NCBI RefSeq assembly: GCF_019649055.1
Contig: NW_026570228.1
Location: 1,426,001-1,490,000 of the forward strand
Source: Paramacrobiotus metropolitanus
Lineage: Eukaryota > Tardigrada > Eutardigrada > Parachela > Macrobiotidae
DNA length: 64,000 nt
Reading direction: 5' to 3'
The translations under genes and the position numbers were made by a program. Below the pieces are notes generated by a model that had not been told where the DNA came from, did not search any database, and was given only the letters and a program-made list of their open reading frames with translations. Below are positions 36,668 through 47,700 of the stretch, one piece after another (positions within the stretch are counted from its first letter, which is position 1; each line of letters begins with the position of its first letter).

Positions 36668-39600
36668 CCCTTCAAATGTTGCCAGGTCTACAGCCTGGTT
36701 TCTTTTCACGGTAGCCGCATTTGGGTTCGTTAGGCGGTGGACTACCACACTTGTACCAAACAATCTTGCGGATGGTTTTGTCTACCGGATCCCGGGAGGG
36801 TTCCAACGCTTTACGGCTAGCAGAATACTCCAGTACCGGCTAAAGCAAAATAGAATTTGCCAAAGTAACCAGCACACCGATACACAAGCAAGACATAAGT
36901 ATCACAGTTCGTAATAAAATATCTGTCGGTCGGTCATTGCGTAAGTTTTACTATGATAACAACAATTCGTTATCTTTATCTAGTTATCTTTAAATGACAG
37001 CCGACAGCCTAAGTTAGGCGGTAATGGAAGCAGTTAAATGCGTCATAGTTAACGCCAAATGCACTAAACCGACCAAAAAATTCCCGGTTTTGGAATCCAT
37101 TTGCTTAAGCGCCCAATCCGCATCGCGATCGCCGTTAATGTTGATGACGACCTCCTGTCCCAGAACGGAGAATGTGCGGTTCCACATCCGCTTGCTCCAC
37201 GTCACACCATCATAAGGATCTCCACCAATTCCCGAATACGCCATTTGCCAAATGACCTGCAAGTTGACTCGCCATAAAAAGAGAAATTACTTGATAAAGG
37301 AGCAGAATTTTCACGGGCGTGGTGCCAGTAATTGTCTATGTAGTGTTTACGGAGGATGACATTCATGAACCCAGGAAAAGTGCTGAAATACCGACTTCAA
37401 ACAGAATTACCTCGCCGAAAATGGCGGCAGTATGATAGTAAGACATGGCGAATGGATTGACCTTGCAAACATAAGAATAAACCAGGGTTAATTAAACAAC
37501 ACTTTGATAAAGAAATCTTTGCGACAATGGTTACAAATAATCAAATTGTACATGACGATAAATACCGAAGTCACATCATACAGTCGGTACAATATCCTTT
37601 ACGTAGTTTAATTAGCTTACATCTTCACCGGCAGGATATGTATAGCCATAAATCGCATTAGACTGACGCTTTATTTCGTCAGTATGATTCTTGAATTCCG
37701 GCGTGGCGACTGGGTCGCGCAAAGACATAATGAAGAGCGAGCGAAAAGCGGTGCGGGCATCCTAATTGGTAAAGCCGCGAAAGTTCATTATTGCAGCTTT
37801 CCAAAATTAGCATTCATTTTTCTGGCGAAGTTGTTAGACATTAGGCCAAATGGAAATCAAGAACTGCGGAAAAGCCACTTCTATGATTCGTTTTTACCGC
37901 ATCACGTTTATCGCTGTCTCCCGTGTTCCATGTTATTTTGCCAAAATATCTGGCGCTTGGGAATAGTTCGAATGTAAAATGTACCTGTAATGACAACAAA
38001 TATTTTAACTTATCGAGCATAATTTCATTTAATTATATCCACACATCAACTGAACGTATACAAAAGCGAATGCTTGTGGACGAGAAGAAGGAACCTTAAT
38101 GCATTACTCATGATATACAGTAGTTACATAATCGCCTCCTGTCATCTGGTTGTCAAACGCTGACAGCTAAAACGTATCACTGGTTCTTTATATTGTTGAT
38201 AATCGATCATACATTTTTTTTATTGCAGTATGCTTAATTGTTTCACCATGATAGGACGAATTCGGCTGCCATGGGCAATAACGATGATAACTGCAAAAGC
38301 ATGATTGATATCTTTATTTACTCACAGACTGAACAAGTTTTTCACCCGTTATTTTGGTTCAAGAGCTTTAAAAAATGAGCCAGCGAAAAATGTAGACATT
38401 TGCAACAAGTGTCCGCAAAAATTTATAAATTTGTCGTGTTAGAGCTTGGAGCGCTCCTCTGCTAATAAAAACCGAAATACGTTGTCTTCCAATTATGTAA
38501 CTAACCCACGAAAAGAAACTTAATCTCTACTCTACGTCTTGCACATGCTCGCACAATCTCTCGGGTTTGCTTAATCCTTTCAAAGATTTACCTACCTCGA
38601 GTTACTGTCTTTAACTCATCCAGATAGTGTTTCAACGTTCGTCCTGTTCAAGGCATTCACATAAAATCGGCTAGCTGAAAAGAGGTAAAAAAAGCCGGAG
38701 ATTGTCAAATGCCACTTTGCATATTGGCCCGTAGATCGCTAAAGTGTCGTCTCTATCATCACACAGAAATCCCACCGTGCTATAATTAAATTTTTGCAAT
38801 ACGTTGTATACGAAGCGAGTCAGATCTTCCGGAAAGAATGGAGCAAGCCTGGTCAGTGTGGGAAAACGTCTTTTGTTAGCAAGAGCGGCGTCTCCCGATA
38901 TGCTAAAAATATGCTTAACGTCATTCAAAAGTTCAAAACATACTGCAAAATGTAATACCATAAAATTTTTTTATTTTTACGTAATGTTACTAGTATTATG
39001 TATGCCGGAACAAGGTATGTTACTATGTTATACAAACATTAGTTTAGCTTGATCTTACCCAATTGTCATCGGGATATTCCATTCTGCAAAATAATGTATG
39101 TACAAATGTACAACATATGTGTGTAATATGTTGTATTAACGGGACAGTAAACTAATGTTATGCAAGATATTGTCGTCATTCGTACTAGTATTTTATGCAA
39201 AGAATTATTCTTTTATTGCTGTGCCAACAAATTCATGCCACTTACTTGTCGCTAACTGTGCAACAGACGCCGCAGTTGCGGGACACCCTAAACCATGCTC
39301 AAATACACAAAAAGTTACATCAGAAATTTGTGGTCCTGAATTAAGTTACCGGGTCCAAAGATTCCCATAACAGGGTTGCCGGTAGCGATCTTATCGTGAT
39401 ATTTCGTAGCCCACAATGCTGCTTCCTTGTCCATCATGTCGCAGGTGGTTACATTGCGTGTAAACAACAGGATTCTGGTTATATTCATTAGTGTCTTGTA
39501 CGGAGCCAAATCTTCCACGGCTTTGGTGAATGCGGGACCAGCCAGGGTCAGACTGGTTGGAGTTTGATCTCCCCACAGGTAAACCTGTACCAACGACACA

Positions 39601-39731
39601 TCCAAGGTAGATGCCGGTACACAGCTAAGTGCAGTGAAAGCAGATAGGAAAAGGAATGAAGTCCTTTGAAGGCCCACTGGACGAGGGCTGGGATCCATGA
39701 GTAATAATGTCACACTGACAACCAGAATCAA
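36668..39731 (-). pseudogene. Natriuretic-peptide-receptor-like ectodomain, copy 1
   Basis: Minus-strand exon series homologous to the ligand-binding domain of membrane guanylate cyclases/NPR: signal-peptide exon 39731-39350 (VPASTLDVSLVQVYLWG ... GNPVMGIFGPG), 39287-39238 (CPATAASVAQLAT), about 39086-39062 (WNIPMTIG), about 38920-38690 (RRFPTLTRLAPFF, YSTVGFLCDD), and pieces near 38650, 38270, 38150, 38000, 37770, 37450, 37262-37080 and 36840-36690 (VWYKCGSPPPNEPKCGYRE). A stop (AGC TAG) near 38650 and a one-base insertion near 38626, compared with copy 2, break the frame. No kinase-like or cyclase domain follows. Probably a pseudogene, but assembly indels could explain the breaks. Confidence 0.65.
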
Positions 39732-40572
39732 GTAATATTGGGATTTCTACCTGGTAAGATTTTCAAATCGTCAAATTTAGCCGTTATGCATTGAATTTGG
39801 TAATAAATGCTGGTTGAGTTTGGTACACAAAGGTGGACAGTTAAAACCTACTCTAAGGCACAGAGGCATTACTGGAGTTTTGTCAATGATGATCTTTGTC
39901 GAATGTCAAGTTTTGTGGTTATTGACATGTTCACCACCTTGACTTGTTTGACTTTGTTGGCAGTTCTGTTAAACGCAAAAGTTTATAGTGTTTCGGTAGC
40001 CGGTCTAATTAATCGGTTGTTACATAACACTAAACATCAACCGACAAAAGCGCACCAATCCGTACTTTAAGTGAGCTAACGACAATTACTGTACTTACAT
40101 TCTACTGATATATGGACATGGACGACGGCGGTGTATACGACAGGACTTGTAGCATCCTTTCATTCCTTAACGCATGCATGAATAAACATACAATGCATGA
40201 GAAAAAAAAAACAGGTAACTCGTTTAAGCGTACATAGTACACTGCACAAACAACTGGTTCTTCGTTCGAAGTTCGCACGGTTTACTGCTTAAATATTAAA
40301 TTTATTAACCGCGTGTCGGTTTATGCTTGGTCTTGTCATACACTTAAGCTGTGGTCCAAGACTTAATACGGAAATCTCTTGTTCATTTTGCAGAGAATCA
40401 TTAGCAGCAGTAATAAACAATAGCCCCGAAGCGATCTTAATAATCCTTAACATCACCTGCAGTGTTTTGCGTAATAATACTACCAAAACGTTCAAAAATG
40501 TAGCTGACAGTGACTTTTTACCAGCTCCTTACCGTTAAAGTGTGTCAACGACCAATATCAAAATCGTTATAC
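39732..40572. other. Between receptor copies
   Basis: A plus-strand ATG at 39900 opens a short frame with a hydrophobic start (FTTLTCLTLLAVLLNAKVYS) that could be a signal-peptide exon, but no downstream exon was found. Otherwise empty. Confidence 0.3.
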
Positions 40573-42995
40573 TAAAAGGGAACAAAAGATTCGATGTGTC
40601 TCTTGCAAGTCAGGATAATGAAGCCGGCAAATAAAATTATGCTCAGAGCATTCCTTTCACCGCTTGGAATAAGTTTACGACAGCGGCTGCAAGCTGCTGA
40701 TAGTGGTTCCTTGCTTGCTTGCACCTTGCTCTGAAAATCAAAACAAATAGTAACGATAAATTGAATTAATGGCCAGTGTTGTAAGTGACGTTATTCGATT
40801 TTTCCCGAATTTTTAGCAGTTATGTATCTGTACACGGCTACATCGGCGTGTGCTAGGGCGTCCTTCTAAATTGAACAGTTTTTGTCTGTTAAATGCAGCA
40901 GCGTATGGAATCAGATTCATTAACTCCAGCCGTAGAAGTATAAATTAAACAGCGGCAAAAACAAAATACGCAAATCACATGAAATCCAGTTATAGCTTTT
41001 CCCGTTTCGAGGCGCACATACTTATAGCATCGCACTCTGGTTTAATTCCACGATAGCCGCATTTTGGTTCATTAGGAGGCGGGCTATTACGGTTGTACCA
41101 AACAATCTGACGAGTGCCGTCATCCGCTGGGTCACGAGAAGGTGTCACGATATTGCGCTTAGCGGAGTAGTCCATTACAGGCTAGAGACATATAGAAATG
41201 ATAACAGCCGTTCGTAAACAAAACAGCAGTTTGTAAAGTCGGTTTAATCCACAGAGTACAGCAGCAGAATAGCAGAGTAAAGCGAGAGAAAAGAGTACCG
41301 CGGTAAAGTAAGCCGCATTCCACTGATTCGACATTATTTTAGTCTTCAGCGTGACGTTCTAACTTCGCATCTCTAATCAGGATCAGTGGCGAATATAGTT
41401 CAAGAAATGGTTCTAGCGCACTGATTAAAGTACCAAAAACATTCCGGTTTCGGCATTCATCTGGTTCATTGTCCAGTCCGTCTCGCGATCGCCATTAGGG
41501 CTGATGCTGATATCTTGACCTAAAATGGTGTATGTTCGGTTCCACATCAGCTTGCTAAGCAGGTACCCGTCGTTGGGATCCCGTCCACTGGCTATAGTTT
41601 CATTCAACACCTACCCAGTACAGTAGAAGTCACAAACTGAATTTAGGCAAAGTGACATTTTGAGAGGCGAACAACTACGATTACCATTTTGGCGCGCTGT
41701 TATACTTGTAACTGAGGCAGTCAAACTCTACCACGCTTCTTGATTCGAAGAAAGTTGCGAAGCAACCCGGCTTGTCGAAATCGTCTGGTTGTTAAACAGT
41801 TGACCGTTACCTGGGCGTAAATGGCGAGGGCGTAATAGTATGCCATGGCAAATGGGTTGACCTTTCATACAATGAAGCAGAAATGTTTACAAGATTTTCT
41901 TTAATATTAGTGCTGCGTTAGACTGAATATTTTTTAATAGCGTATGATCGGTGGTGTTTAATCAGACTTAATTCAGCTTACTCCCCGGCGGCATATGTAT
42001 AGCCGGATGTACTTCTAGAGCGCTGTTTTATTTCATCCGTAACTTTGCGGTATTCGGTGTGGCATCCGGATTGCGCGGAGATAATACGAAGAGGGAGCGA
42101 AAGGCGGTACGGGCATCCTGAGAAGGACACAAAAAGCAAAATGAAACGAGCTTTCTGCGGTTCAGCACAGCAGTACTTGCACAGTATTATGCAAGGGAAG
42201 AATGCAAAATAAGCTAGAAATCAAAAACTAGCAGTGGGCACTGATCTGATTGTTAGTTGCAGCTGGTTCTTACCGCATCGCGTTTATCTCGGTCTCCAGT
42301 ATTCCAGGTAACGCTGCCGTAAAATTTACTGCGTAGATAAAGTTCAAGTGTGAAATAAACCTGCAAACCAAAACGAATGATTAGTAGTTTGCACAGTATA
42401 AACAGATTCGGTATATTAGTACTCTAATCGCTCACATAATCGCCCTCCGTCATCTTCTTATCAAACGCTGCTAACTGAAAATACACAGCGAAACATTTAA
42501 GATATCAGTAATCAGTCACGCTGTTGCAGGCGATGTCCGCGGATTGGATTACCATGATTGGACGAATCCGGTCGCCATGGGCAATGATGATGATAACTGC
42601 AAAGACAGGCTCTTCCGCCATCACGAATTATAAAAAACACTACAACAACCACACTCGTGGTAAGCTAGCTGAATTGGAAAGTTAGCATAAACAGCACAAG
42701 GAACTGCTGCCGGTCGTACGTTACATGCAGTGATGCAGGTAATTACGTCTGTCCAGTCACGAAAATTAATGATGGTATTAGCCAGGTTGTAAATGAAGCA
42801 GAAAAGCATGTGCTGACAAACTATTGTCACTTACCTCGAGTCAAAGCTTTTATCTTGTCCAAATAATGCCTGACATTGTACTCGTACGTGGCATTCACAT
42901 AGAACCGGCTGGCGCTGACATTATACTTCCAACGCAGAGTGTCGAATACGGATGTACATGTGAGACCGGGATCACTAGCGTTCACGTCAGTGGCG
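40573..42995 (-). pseudogene. Natriuretic-peptide-receptor-like ectodomain, copy 2 (5'-truncated)
   Basis: Tandem paralogue of copy 1. Exons seen on the minus strand: about 42995-42835 (FDTLRWKYNVSASRFYVN, YLDKIKALTR), about 42610-42510 (AHGDRIRPIMVIQSADIACN), about 42470-42435 (FDKKMTEGDY), about 42360-42275 (LYLRSKFYGSVTWNTGD), about 42120-41985 (ARTAFRSLFVLSPRN), about 41865-41810 (NPFAMAYYYALAIYAQ), 41610-41428 and about 41180-40990 (WYNRNSPPPNEPKCGYRG). A final exon 40730-40573 carries a membrane helix (NALSIILFAGFIILTCKRHI) and a short tail, as in clearance-type receptors, though its phase does not fit the exon before it. One base is missing near 42040 compared with copy 1. The 5' half is absent where the retroelement begins. 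Confidence 0.6.
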
Positions 42996-43314
42996 CTACG
43001 CCTGTGGCGCTACGCCTTTGGACTACGTGTCTGTGTTGTGTCTCTTGTGATTGGCTTGCGTTCTGATAGTGGGCGCGGCATAGCACGTGCTGCACAGCGC
43101 TGCACGCTGTTGAATTGGCTCTACGTTTTACGATCGAGCTGCGCCGATCAGTTGTTGATTTTCTGTTGCACAGACTTTCAATATTATTAAAAGTCAGCGA
43201 TTTACGGTGCGACGTTTGTGTTTCCGCATAGCTCGCGATCCATATCGTATCGCTCGCTTCCACGGGATCTATTCCGTTTAGGTCTCCGTATCTGGATCAC
43301 TGCTGGATCTAGCA
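42990..43314 (+). repeat. 5' LTR (left edge approximate)
   Basis: The right edge is set by a CA end (CTAGCA, 43314) five bases before the primer-binding site. The left edge lies where receptor homology on the minus strand ends, about 42985-43005; a TGTGG start at 43003 is one candidate. Near the left edge is a direct repeat GTGGCGCTACGCCT (two units). An AT-rich AATATTATTAAAAG at about 43179-43192 may serve as TATA region. The 3' LTR needed to confirm the limits is not in the window. Confidence 0.55.
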
Positions 43315-43319
43315 TTAGA

Positions 43320-43331
43320 TGGTAGCAGAGC
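43320..43331 (+). promoter_or_regulatory. Primer-binding site, initiator tRNA-Met-like
   Basis: TGGTAGCAGAGC is complementary to the 3' end of animal initiator tRNA-Met (...GCUCUGCUACCA, from general knowledge). It lies five bases after the presumed LTR end, the normal place for minus-strand priming in an LTR element. Confidence 0.75.
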
Positions 43332-43494
43332 CGACAGCGGTTCTCTGATTTGAATTGTGTCAGGCAAAGTTGGCCTGTTATTTGACGTGAAACCCGACCA
43401 GTAAGGCACAGGTCTATCCGACAGCAAAGCGCAACACCACAAGCGGTGCAAGTTCCTCATCGGACGGGATTACCAGCCTTGGTTTCGGTACAGT

Positions 43495-43630
43495 GTCTTC
43501 AGCGAAGACCTGTGCTGTTCCACTGCTGTGAAAGAGTTCAAGAGTTCAGTCGGCGGTGTTCCTCGGTGCGGTGTCTTCAGCGAAGACCTGCACTGGTGTC
43601 ACCGTTACTCGGCAAGGCTTCAGCGAAGCC
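43495..43630 (+). repeat. Three hairpins with AGC loops in the leader
   Basis: GTCTTC-AGC-GAAGAC at 43495-43509 and again at 43573-43587, and GGCTTC-AGC-GAAGCC at 43616-43630. The third copy replaces a T-A pair by G-C, keeping the stem. They lie between primer-binding site and gag, where dimerisation or packaging structures of LTR elements usually reside; function here is inference. Confidence 0.75.
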
Positions 43631-44196
43631 TAAGCCGTGGGCCACAAGCGGCGAAGCGCCAAAAGGGGCGCACGGGAAAAGACAGATCAGACTCCTCCAA
43701 ACTGGTGTAGAGCGCCACTACTGTTGCTACGGCAGTCAGCCGGCACAGTAACCGACTAAAAGCGTGCGGCACAACCGTTACGGTAAAACCGGCGGCAGCG
43801 CGGGAACGGACAGTGGAAGAAGAATCTGGATCATCGGGATCGATTCTTGTGGAACGGACGAGGAAACAGGTAGAAAACCCGTTATTAATTACGGGATTGG
43901 TTAGATGGTAAAATTGCTAATTTTCATTGGTCCGTTCTGAGCTGAGCATAAAAGTAGGCGGAGTTTTGCACACGGCACGCATATCTGGCCGTTGACCGTG
44001 ACGTCAGGCTGATATAAAATCTAAGTGGACTAACGCCATTGGTTAGTTATCTGAGCTGTGATTGGCTGAAATTTGAACTGAATATTTTGAGCTAGCAGAC
44101 CAATCAGAAAGACGTAAACAACCCGAATGGGGATTTTCCGCTGAACTCTAGCTGTAATGGGAAATTTGATTTGAGATAAGAGAATTGAGACGAAAA

Positions 44197-44664
44197 GTGA
44201 CCTTTTGAGTTGAGACAAAGGAAAAGTGACCTTTGATCGAATTGAGCTTAAAAGTGACCTTTAACAGAAATTGAGCTGGAAAGTGACCTTTCGAGTTGAG
44301 TTGAGTCAGAAAGTGACCTTTGAGACTATAAGTTGACTTTTGACTTTGAAAAGTGACCTTTACCAAAAAGTTGGAATTGATCAAATTGACCCACTTTAGT
44401 GACCTTTACGATCCGAAAGTGATCAACAGTGACCTTTCACAAAGTTGAACCGAGTTGATTAGTAGTACAGCGATATCAGCAGCTGTAGGAATTCATTCGT
44501 TAACGTATTCTGGACTGTAAGAACGGTTTCGAAGTTTTGTCCGAAAGTGACCTTTTAGGGCAAATCTCTCGAACTTTTATCAAAGTCTTTCGGACTTAGT
44601 CGAAATTTTTCGAAAAGTCTTTAAAAGGACTTAGAAAAAATTTCGAGGTACAAAGTGACCTTTA
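44197..44664 (+). repeat. Leader array of ten GTGACCTTT motifs
   Basis: GTGACCTTT starts at 44197, 44226, 44254, 44283, 44313, 44353, 44399, 44429, 44547 and 44655, all in one orientation and mostly preceded by AAA. The first five are 28-30 nt apart, with GAGTTGAG-like filler between. No reading frame covers them, so the repeats cannot be due to protein sequence. They read as AAAGGTCAC on the other strand, an extended nuclear-receptor half-site. Confidence 0.9.
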
Positions 44665-44738
44665 GGACAATCGCATAAACCATACAATAACGCGTGTGTG
44701 AGAACAATTGGCAGGAGCGTCCAAGTTATCCGATCAAC

Positions 44739-47700
44739 ATGGACAAAGACAAAGAGGAACCGACATCTACCAGCAGTCAGGGAAGCAGGAGCTCCCGGGG
44801 ATCACAACAAAGCGTAATCGATCCCTATAAGAAAGAATACAAGTCGCTCGCGCGTCCAGTCGGACATGATAGACAGACCCGAGCGGCCGTGACCTTTGCA
44901 AGGAAGGACAGTAAAGGCAGTGACAGCACATATCAAGTGGCGCTAGGGGCTACACAGAATGAAGAGAGCTCCAGCGGCGACGGAAAGGAAACTCTCGTAC
45001 CTGTAGCGGGAGATAACCCGATGAACCAGACAAAGGTCACTGGGGAGGAAAAATCCACAGAAAGAAGAGCGGAAGCAGTGGCAGCATCACAGCTGGATGC
45101 TACCACCAGCGGAACAAACGAGCAGGATAAAAATGTAAACCTGGCCCAAGTGGAAGATGGAAACATAAAGGTCACCGAAGAGAATTTGGCTGAACTGGGA
45201 CTGGATGACCTTTCATTGGACGATAAGACCGCAGGTGATGACCTTTGGGCAACTCCAATGGTCTCAGACGAATCGAACGAGTCCTACTTCACGGATGATG
45301 AAGCAACGATGAATATGTCTTTTCAAACTGCCATGAAGGAAGCTGACCGGGCTGAAGGTATGATACCATTCAAGGACATACCGGAGCACCTCATTGAACG
45401 GACAAAAACTGGAAAGGTCATCAGTGTACGACCACCGTCACCGAACAGTCCCACGTCAACTTTGAGGAGACGTGTCAGTGAATTGGAAAATGAACTTGAA
45501 GTCAATGAACGTCAAGCGGATAAGCGAAAACAGGAATATCGGGAAAGACTGACGACACTTGAAGCACGCCTGTTCGATCTGGAGCAGCAACAGGGTGACC
45601 TTCAAAGTGCCGCAGACGGTTGGAAAGTGAAATATGAAAGACAGAAGGAATTGGCTGATGAATATTTGAAAATGGCAGATGACAGAGAAATGGAAGGTCA
45701 TCTTGCAGTTAGTGACCTTAATGAGAGCATGTCCGAAGAATCAGCGGAAAGGTCACGGCACTTAGCCGAATTGAAGGATGAATGTGACTCACTGAAACTT
45801 AAGGTCACCGAAGCGGAAGCCAAGCGAGATGAATACGCGGCCAAACTCGTCGACGCTACTCAACGATTGTTGACAAACACCAATGAGGTGTTTAAGCTGA
45901 GAAACGAATTGAAGTTACGGGACGAGAACATCGGAACCCTTCAAAAAGAATCACAGGATCATCAGAGGAGAGCCGACGACGCTGTCAAAGTGGCTAAGGA
46001 CCTGAGGGAGCTTACAGCCACTGAAGGTGTGCGGTTGAAGAACGAAATTAAGCAGGTGATGGAAGAGAACAAGTCGTTGAAAGAAGATGTTCAAAAGGTC
46101 ACCGAAGAGAATACCGAGTTGAAAAAGACTGCTAAGACAATTGCCGAGCAAGGCATGAGGTGGGAACACGAGGCACACCTCCTGGATGAAAAGGTCACGG
46201 TACTTGAATTGAAAGATAAGGAGTGGCAACAATCAGTCCACCAGAAGACGCAGGAGATTATCAAGCTCAACACGGAGCTGATTGATATGACCCAAACGGT
46301 GATGACAAGAGAAGATGAGGTCACCCAGACGAAAAACCAACTGAAAGCAGCAGTCGAGGAATACACGAAGCTGGAAAGGGATGTGACCCAGTTGGCGGAA
46401 CACATTAAAAAGGTGGAGAATGACACTGAAAAGGTCATTCAGGAGAAGACTTTCCAACTCCACCAACATATGTTAAAGGTCAAGGAGGAGAATCAGAACT
46501 TGAAAACGGAGAAAGAGGAAGTCCAGTTGAAAGTCCGTCGCCTTGAGGATGAGAATAAGGCGCTTGTTATGTCTAATAAGCACAAAGATGAACAGCTTCT
46601 GCAATATGGAGTCAGGACTTCAACAGTGGAGTCGCCCCCGCCCAGTTACAGCAAGGCGCACGAAACGGGCACGGGCAAAAACTTCCACTTTGATATGCCG
46701 CTACGAACCGGTACTGGCAGAGGAAGTGTCAAAAACGAAAAGGACGGGGAAAAGGTCAAGGATGACAAGGAGCCACCATCGGAAACTTATTCCCATTCGA
46801 ATCGTGGTGATCCCACCCAATTTCATCCACATATTGAAACGAAAATCTTCATTGATGAAAGGAAACAGGATAGACCGTCTAGCCGGCAAGAACGCCCAAG
46901 GAAGTCCCGCTACGGAAAAGCGAAGCGAAATAACGACGATGACGATAGTGACTCCAGTACGGCAGAAGACAATGATGCGACACAGAGATTAGTGAACGCA
47001 CTCCAATCGATGGGACGCAAAACGACTCTGGTGACCTTTGATGGAAGTCGCGATGCCGTGAATGGGTGGACACAATTGGTCAAAGACACCCAACGGACAT
47101 ATCATCTCACTGACGATCAGATTTTGATTGAAATAGCCAGCGCAGTCAAAGGACCGGCGAAGACCTGGTTCGAAGGAGAGAGAGAAATCGCACTCCAAGA
47201 AGAAACGGAATACACCATTACAGAATGGATGGCCAAGTTTAAAGATGAATATGGAGACCGTGACGAGGAAGTTCTTGGCTTACGAGAAGCCATGGCAAGG
47301 AAATTTGACCTCGGAAAGGAATCGCTTGATCAGTTTTATCAAGCGATTATGAAATACAAGGCGAAGAGGATCATAACTGAAAAGCAGGCAGTCGGATTCC
47401 TGATCGAAGGATGTAGAGTGGATGGTGACCTTTATAAGGCACTACGCACGCAACAGTGCAGGACTCCAACCGAAATCAAAGATTTCTTCCGTCACTGGTC
47501 AGCGGGAGAAGATAAATATAAGGCGCCTAAAGGTCAACGTAATCAGGAATACGTGACCATCCGCCAAGGCCAAGTTGAAAATGTACCGCAACAGAGGATG
47601 GCGGCCGCACCAGTCCAACAGCCAGTCGAGTACCGTAGAGAGGCGCCGGCCCAAGAGGTCACAAAGGAAGTGACCTTTATCGACAGTCAGACCGGGCAAC

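Noticed and set aside
1-43000. tRNA or rRNA genes, bacterial contamination or operons
   Set aside because: No cloverleaf with A/B boxes or rRNA segments recognised; introns run throughout, so prokaryotic origin is excluded for the genes described.
43332-44193. Env-like or host gene upstream of gag
   Set aside because: Open frames here are short and arise from hairpin repeats; no signal peptide or membrane segment.
44197-44440. CRISPR-like array (short repeats at about 29-nt spacing)
   Set aside because: The repeat is only about 9-12 nt, spacers are similar to each other, and the context is an animal retroelement leader.
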